From: Megaustenia siamemsis
Lineage: Eukaryota; Mollusca; Gastropoda; Stylommatophora; Ariophantidae
Length of the DNA: 64,000 nucleotides
Assembly (NCBI GenBank): GCA_032433765.1
Contig: JAVIAB010000124.1
Coordinates: 74,077,746-74,141,745, forward strand
Direction: 5' to 3'
The position numbers and the translations under genes were made by a program. Under the pieces are notes generated by a model. The model was given only the letters and a program-made list of their open reading frames with translations. It was not told the DNA's origin and did not search any database. Shown here one piece after another: positions 58,330-64,000 of this stretch (positions are counted from its first letter, which is position 1; each line of letters starts with the position of its first letter).

Positions 58330-61100
58330 TTTTGCTTGTCATCTCTCATCATCACTTGTCTTACTTCTACTATTCCTACTCCCCCTCAGTTCTTGAACTT
58401 TATTCGAAAATGTATTTTTTATTCTTTCTGCCTTCTTCCTCTTGAACTTCCATTCGTCTCCTTCCAACTGGGCTTCCTCACCTTGAAAAAAAAAAAGATT
58501 CTCTTGCCACACAATTTCTCCATAATTGTCTCCGCCAACACGTCTTACCTCAAGGTTTTCGAACGAAGTTTCAGCCCAAGGTACACTCACATCTTGACAC
58601 TCAAATGCTCTTGTTTTTTTCCAAACTCTGCTTTCTAACCTCTGGGAAGCCTACAGGCTATCCTTTAATTCGACTGATCATCCATGTCTTTAATAAATTC
58701 TTCTACCACTTCCTCTCTAACCACCTTAAGGCTAAGCTGCTAGTCATACATCTTACTCTCCCTTTCTTCTATCTCTTCAGGATTGCCTGACCGTAATTTA
58801 GTAGTCTGTACACCCCCTGACCTTCCCTTATCCCGGGATGAAAGTTCTGTTTTCAGTAAAGGCTTGAAGTTTGTCTCACTCCGCCATACTACTGATTGCT
58901 ATCAACTCCTCCAAAATATGTATTCCCACTTCTAAAAATTGCGTCTCAAGCCCTATTTCCACCTCTGCCCTCCATGCCCTTCCATCCACACTCCTTTAGA
59001 TGACAAATTCTCCCATTTCCAGGCCTCCAAGCCTAATTGGACCCCTGTCTCTGGCATCTTCCTTGCACTCAACAAATATATTTCTAGCACCTCCCAGGAG
59101 ATCAAATATTAGTTAGTGTTACATATTTATCAAACCTGCTGATGAAGGTGGCTCCATAGTGGTTTGGCAAAAGGATCTCTACTCCTTAGAGGAACATTCC
59201 CAACTCGCCAACTCTACATTTTACAAACTTTGTTCCATCTGATGCTACTGTCAAGAACAATAAAATGGTCAAGTCCGCCACCATCTCTGATTTGATCAAA
59301 AGCAAAGCTCTCCATTCCGGTGCCAATAACCTTATCATCATAACTTGGCCTTAGGTAAGCTCTCCTATATGCTGCCTAAAATCCACAAACCTTGCAGCCC
59401 TGGTAGACCTACTGTCTCTGTCTGTTCTTGTCCCACTGTTCACGTCTTAGACTACATGAACAGTGTCTTCCAATCAATTATCCAGGGCCTTCCTTCTTTC
59501 TTTAAGAATGCAAATCATACCCTCAGTTTACTCTCCACATTCTCTCCATGTGCAGGTAAAACCTACCAGCTCTGTTTTTGATGTCTGCTGTCTATACATC
59601 TCTATACTTCACAAGAGATCCTCCTGGCTCTCCAGTTCTTCCTGAAATGAATGATCCAGCCCTCGGTCCTCACCTCTGCTCTTATTTGTCTCCCTGAACT
59701 AGTCTTAATTCTCAACTCATTTGAATTTGAAGGTCGATTCTTCATCCAGACCAGTGGGGTTTCTATGGGCACCAAGATGGGCCTATGCCTGCCTATTCAT
59801 GGGTTACCTAGAATACCATATTCATTCCTCCTTTAATGGCTGCCTTCCCCAAATGCATTACTGTTAACATCAATGATATTTTTGGTGTGTCTGATCTTTC
59901 AGAACCTGATTTGACCAAGTTTTTGGACTTTGTTGTCTCGTTTCACTCCTCCTTTTGGATTTTATACACTATCTGTACCTCCTCAAGGGAATCACGATAG
60001 CTCAGTGGTTAGTGAACTGGGCTACAAAGGTCAAGGGGTAGGGTTCGATCCCAACCGACAGCTTCTGGGTTCACCCAGCCTTTAATGGGTACCGGATTTT
60101 ATTCTGGGAAAGTGAAGCGGCACGGGCATAATACCGACCACAATATCCCTAAAATCATGTGCCGAAGGTCTGTAAAATTTATGGTCACTAACACCATATT
60201 CCCTATATGCCACTTGGCGTGACGGGGGTACTTTACTTTCTACCTCCTTGGTTACCTTTTTAGACATCTCAGTCTCTCATCACCCATCCATATTTTATAA
60301 ACCTACTGATGCCCTCCCCTACCTCCTCAATTCCTCTTTGTACCCTTGCACCTGTCGTGATTCTATACTTTTATTTCAACTCCTATGCCTTTTTTTCAAC
60401 TTTGATGCCTCTGCTACCAAAATGATGACTTTCTCCATCAAGCCCACCTTATGTTGAAATTCTTTCGTTACCGTCTTTACCTAGAATCTGTCCCGCAATC
60501 TGCTCTCCAAAAAGTTCTCCCCATTACCCTCACCCTAGCTCTTACCCCCACCACCCTCACAATATGGTCACATTCCAGATCCTGAATTGATACCTATCCT
60601 CCACTCTGAACCTCCTAATTGCCTTCTATTCTCCGACCCACCATTGGTGGCTTTTAAATATGACAGGAATCTTTGGGACATTTTAGTCAGGAGTTGCCTC
60701 CATAGCCATGCCAGAACCTGCTGGGTTCGACCTGCTGCAACAGATCATGTACTACGTGCCCTTTCATTCTACAGACTCAAAATGTATTGTTTCTGAAGGG
60801 CCCTTTTTATATTCAGGTAAGCTTTATGTATATATTATAGAATCTGATGTACATCTGTCAGTGCGTATTGGACAACTGACTCATAGCCCATTTTGGTACT
60901 CTACAACCGAGAAGTTCTCTTTTCACTCTTTTCTTTAATCACTGGTCTCCTCTCCTTTTCTTTCCTGTGCCTTGTCCCTCCTATTCCACCCGCTTTATCT
61001 TTATTTCCCTTCTTGTTCTTCTTCTCCCTTTTCATCCCTTTTATCTCTCTCTTTTCCACTTTCTCTCATTATCTTCGCACCTTATGGGGCACCTTTCTAT
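58330..61100 (+). pseudogene. Penelope-like reverse transcriptase, degraded
   Basis: Reverse transcriptase related to telomerase. Conserved blocks, in order but in shifting frames: N-terminal FSKGLKFVSLRHTTDCYQLL (58853), PNWTPVSGIFLALNKYISST (about 59034), a VVWQKDLYSLEEHSQLA stretch (59160), LPKIHKPC…GRPTVS (59372, an RT3-like block), FEFEGRFFIQTSGVSMGTKM (about 59720), a degraded IDDIF region (about 59870; the catalytic pair reads NDI), VTFLDISVSHHPSIFYKPTD (60248, resuming after a SINE) and PPLVAFKYDRNLWDIL (60636). A C-terminal GIY-YIG nuclease may be represented by GKLYVYIIESDVHLSVRIGQ (about 60822), but the core is not convincing. Inactive: many stops and frameshifts. Confidence 0.8.
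59984..60240 (+). mobile_element. tRNA-derived SINE, copy 4, in Penelope RT
   Basis: Same structure as the other three. Target-site duplication tacctcct, 8 bp (59976-59983 and 60241-60248). It splits the RT coding region before the FLDISVS block. Confidence 0.92.
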
Positions 61101-61289
61101 TTTGTCACTGTATGGCTCCGTTTGATCCATTTAAATCCTACCTGCCTTATTGTCTTTTAATCCTATAACCAAGTAAGTAAGTCCTGGCAATCGTCTTTTT
61201 CCGCTATTTCTTTCCGCCATTTTTTAGATCAATTTTATGATCTCTGGCTAGGATTCCTTTGTTTAATTGGAACAGTTTGTTTGTTATAA

Positions 61290-61312
61290 CTGATGAAAGT
61301 TTTTGCAGAAAC
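61290..61312 (+). ncRNA. Hammerhead-like core, right terminal repeat
   Basis: ctgatga … gaaac with both core boxes intact; stem II has lost one base pair (gt instead of gc) relative to the left copy. Confidence 0.5.
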
Positions 61313-61390
61313 ATTGTAGTTTGTCTTGTCCTTCTATTAGCCTAGTTGCTTCATACCCTTTTATGTTTATTTTACTGTAATTTAGTATTT

Positions 61391-61745
61391 TTATCCACAT
61401 TATTTTGACATGACAATGGACAAGATGCCATTATGAATTACTATCAGTGCCAACAATGATGTCTTGTTTACATCACTATAGAAAATTACTCTTCAATTAG
61501 ATCATTTTGAAATCTCACACCCTAATGAAGAAATGTACAAGGAAACCAAATATCCACATAAAGTTACTGTAACATTTCATTATTGGTAAAAGTGTAACAG
61601 TGTAGGATCCTATAGTAGTGGTGGATAAAAAGAGGGTTCTCCTAAACACATTTTTGCTGATGATGCTGAGTCGTACACATCTCAAATGTTCCTCTTTGAC
61701 AAGTCAAGTGTTGTAAATGCGACCTTCCCCTGTCTAGAGTTGATA
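61391..61745. other. Intron, nothing recognised
   Basis: No supported feature. Confidence 0.5.
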
Positions 61746-63175
61746 TGCGGTTTATGTCAACACATTGAGTGCTGTTCAAAGACCGTCGTTGGAATTGTTT
61801 GACGCCAATTATTTATATGTTACAACTCATTAATATGGACTGCACTGCTAAGTCAAGTGAAATTTTTACTTCAGAGCTTTTGCACCATCTTTTTGTGTGT
61901 TGTTGGCTGCATTTAATAGAGTAATCAGGATTTTATGGGCGCAGCCATTGTTGTGTGCGCTACGTCATCATAATGGCTGATTGTATATCCCTAAAACAGC
62001 CATATGCTAATAGTGAAAGGCGAAATGAAGGAGTTTCATTCATGACTTTGTAGCACCGGGGTGACTCTCAGAGTTTCATGTTAGTCAGGAGGGATGTTGT
62101 CTAGATTCAAGAGGGCTACTGTGAGATCGAGGGTGGACATGTGAACTGGTTTATAATTTCACAAATTCACATTGCAGGGGAAATTTTACAGTGTGTTGTT
62201 TGATGTCTATCTATCTATCTATCTATCTATTGACCTTTCATGCCGTAGCCAGCCCATAGGGCGTAGATAAAGATACTCCATCTCTTATCTGAATTTTTGT
62301 TCTAGCAGTTTTCAATTCTTTAAAATATATTTTATCAAATCTCGCCATTTGTCTCTGTTCTGTGCAAGCAGCTCTATCTCATTGAAGGAGCCAATTCCTG
62401 CTGCTTTTGGCCTCACTCAGCAATGTTCTTCTCAGTGTCTCTCTGGGTCTTCCTCTTTTTCTCTTACCTGTTGTTTCCCACATGAGGCCTTACTTTGCTA
62501 TTCGGTTATTATCTCTTCTCATCACATGTCCAACATATGATCATCGTCTTTTCTTTATTACTGAAGATATTAGTAGTTGATTGGTGATTTCTCTAATTTC
62601 CTCGTTTGTTTTGAATTTGTTCCACGCTATACCAAGTGTTTTCCTTAGACATTCATTTTTGAATGCGTTCAATTTTGTTTCTATATCTCTTGTTGTTTTC
62701 CAGCTTTCACACGCATACATAAGGGTTGATAGTACATTTGATTTGAATAGTCTAAGTTTTGTGTTTGTGCTGATGAGTTTTGATTTCCACAACTTTTCAA
62801 GGCTTCTGAAAGACGTTGCTTCTTTAGCTATTCTGATGCTAATTTCTTTGCTTGTACCCCCTTCTCGATCAATGTGACTTCCAAGATAGATAAAGTGATC
62901 GATCTCTTCCACTGGTTTGTTTTCCATGTATATTTTGTCGTCTGTTGGAATTAAGCTTTTAATGACTCTACTGCTAATTTACACATTCTGTATCAGGTCT
63001 ACGTTTCATTAACAAAAATCGTTTTTACGATAGCAGCTTGTTAAAGCTCTGATCAACGGTTCTATACCAAGCCGGAGAAAAATAATTCCTCCATCTTGAA
63101 TACAACCGGAAACTGTTTGATGTGCGACGGGGATAATCTGACTACTAACTGGGTTTCATATGTTTGGATTAGGAG
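61746..63175. repeat. Repeat R1, copy 2, split by L-A
   Basis: 61746-62206 and 63114-63175 align with 5930-6400; shared blocks include cgctacRtcatcataatg-like, tgtatatYcctaaaac and gtttgatgtgYgaYRRgg. The L-A insertion 62207-63113 interrupts it. Confidence 0.7.
62207..63113 (-). mobile_element. L-A LINE 3' fragment, longer copy
   Basis: 907 bp, (TATC)n tail at 62207-62231, target-site duplication tgtttgatgt (62197-62206 and 63114-63123). C-terminal coding open from 62927 to 62541 (ENKPVEEIDHFIYLGSHIDR … ETKLNAFKNECLRKTLGIA). 62972-63113 does not match the L-A at 1-1296 and resembles part of R2 (acgatagcagcttgttaaag), so a second event is likely at the 5' end. Confidence 0.85.
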
Positions 63176-63524
63176 CCAAAAATGATGTCCTAACATCATC
63201 AAGGGCTATACATTTAAAAAAAATATGGTGATCACCATTTTCAGGAGGATGTGAACTTTCGATCAATATGGTGGATAGGTGGTAGGAACCATTAAAAGCT
63301 ATGTCTGAAAAGTGTTTCTTGTTACAGTTTCCTCATATTCCAAGTCCCTTTGTTGCAAGAGCTACTGAGTTAAGTGCTCTGTGCACACTGTGAACTGTGC
63401 ATTTCATCTGTTTTGATCTTGTTACGATATTCTGTTTGTTTACATTGAATGATGATATCATATGATGGAGAACAGATGGCTGTGTTCACTTTCTGTGCAG
63501 TTTTGCCTTATGTCTTTTGGCATG

Positions 63525-63660
63525 TGCTGAGACCGCTATGATGGGGACTACAGCTATCTTTATTTGTTTGGCAGTAATTTGGATGATTCCATTGGCATGG
63601 ACGGTTGAGCAATTATGGATTTTAATTCATTTGCAGTGATACCAGGGCCTTCCATAACCA
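63525..63660 (+). mobile_element. TTAA family 3, 5' fragment
   Basis: Matches 33758-33900: tatggattttaattcatttg reads MDFNSFAVIPGPSITIK, an open N-terminal piece with a good match between copies. No ends recognised. Confidence 0.5.
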
Positions 63661-64000
63661 TAAAAAGAGGGTACACTGGGTATACAGAAGTTAACTATTT
63701 TCATATGAATCCCCACTCAATGCGACATGCCCATTTTGGTAAAATATGATCAGCTACACTGTTCGTTGCTGAATTCATTTTGTGTAAACCATACTTCACT
63801 TTTTAAATGAGATATTTTATAGTGTCCTGTACATATTCTTTGTTGAAGAGCTACTTCTTCCTACCACATGAGTTGAAAAAAACATATGTGATAAAAAGTG
63901 TTTTTTCTTTGTATTAGCAATGTTTATAGCTGAATAAAAATCAGCTGATTGAAAAGGCATGAATAGTAGTTATTCTAATGCTACAATTCAATTGATGATG
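63661..64000. other. Intron, nothing recognised
   Basis: AT-rich; no supported feature. Confidence 0.45.

Larger units (their letters stand above)
57833..61390 (+). mobile_element. Penelope-like element with terminal direct repeats
   Basis: The two ends are direct repeats: 57833-57924 plus 58191-58230 (split by a SINE) match 61240-61390 (ctttgtttaattgg, gatgaaag, acattRtagtttgtcttgtc, gcttcatacc). Between them is a degraded Penelope-type RT gene (58330-61100). Penelope-like elements are known for such pseudo-LTRs and for hammerhead ribozymes inside them, and both ends carry a hammerhead-like core. Two SINEs inserted later (57925-58176, 59984-60240). Confidence 0.82.

Noticed and set aside
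60893..61168. Transmembrane protein (Leu/Phe/Ser-rich open frame)
   Set aside because: Low-complexity pyrimidine-rich DNA at the end of the degraded Penelope-like element; no start context or conserved feature.
1..64000. CRISPR array, operons, bacterial ribosome binding sites, rRNA genes
   Set aside because: Spliced exons, LINE/SINE content and codon-poor AT-rich introns show animal nuclear DNA; no regularly spaced repeats of CRISPR type and no rRNA sequence seen.

Overview
This is metazoan nuclear DNA: AT-rich, with long introns, canonical GT/AG-bounded short exons, (TA)n, (GATA)n and (GAT)n simple repeats, and a dense load of non-LTR retrotransposons, piggyBac-type DNA transposons, tRNA-derived SINEs and one Penelope-like element. 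The repertoire suits an invertebrate, most likely a lophotrochozoan such as a mollusc, but the phylum is an inference and cannot be fixed from sequence alone.

The only host gene I can support runs on the + strand through the whole window. Eight exons (1798-1954, 5537-5689, 6641-6805, 25182-25505, 34791-34931, 41551-41715, 46874-47069, 53625-53752; 1429 coding bases, about 2% of the window) have matching splice phases and join into one open frame of about 476 residues. The product is a chain of spectrin-like helical repeats, best matched to nesprin-1 (SYNE1 / fly Msp300), the giant outer-nuclear-membrane KASH protein that links nucleus to actin. Both ends of the gene lie outside the window. 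Everything else is intron.

The introns are layered graveyards of transposons. I use working names for the LINE families. L-A: RTE-like, (GATA)n tail, with an older subfamily L-A2. L-B and L-C: sibling RTE-like families, (GAT)n tail. L-D: C-terminal C2H2-type finger. L-E: (GAT)n tail. L-F: RTE-like. L-G: RTE-like. L-H: RNase H-bearing, I/Nimb-like. L-J: RNase H-bearing, (GA)n tail. No LINE copy is intact.

Layout: 1-7.1 kb holds L-A, a piggyBac-like fragment, a SINE and a hairpin repeat. 7.1-25.1 kb (an 18.4-kb intron) holds L-B with nested L-C, then an L-E copy carrying a piggyBac inside a TTAA element with an L-A inside that, then a deleted piggyBac derivative, L-E split by L-J, and L-B. 25.5-34.8 kb holds a second piggyBac transposase split by a nearly 2.9-kb L-H, and a deleted L-C. 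35-46.9 kb holds mixed LINE fragments, one apparently 5'-inverted. 47-53.6 kb holds an L-E/L-F composite with 412-bp direct repeats and a possible LTR. 53.8-64 kb holds two TTAA elements sharing a TTAA, a Penelope-like element with terminal repeats and hammerhead-like motifs, SINEs and L-A.

At least a dozen insertions have target-site duplications that can be read directly, so the window gives a relative chronology of transposition within one intron set. This nested stratigraphy is the most notable thing here; I did not find an obviously new host pathway.
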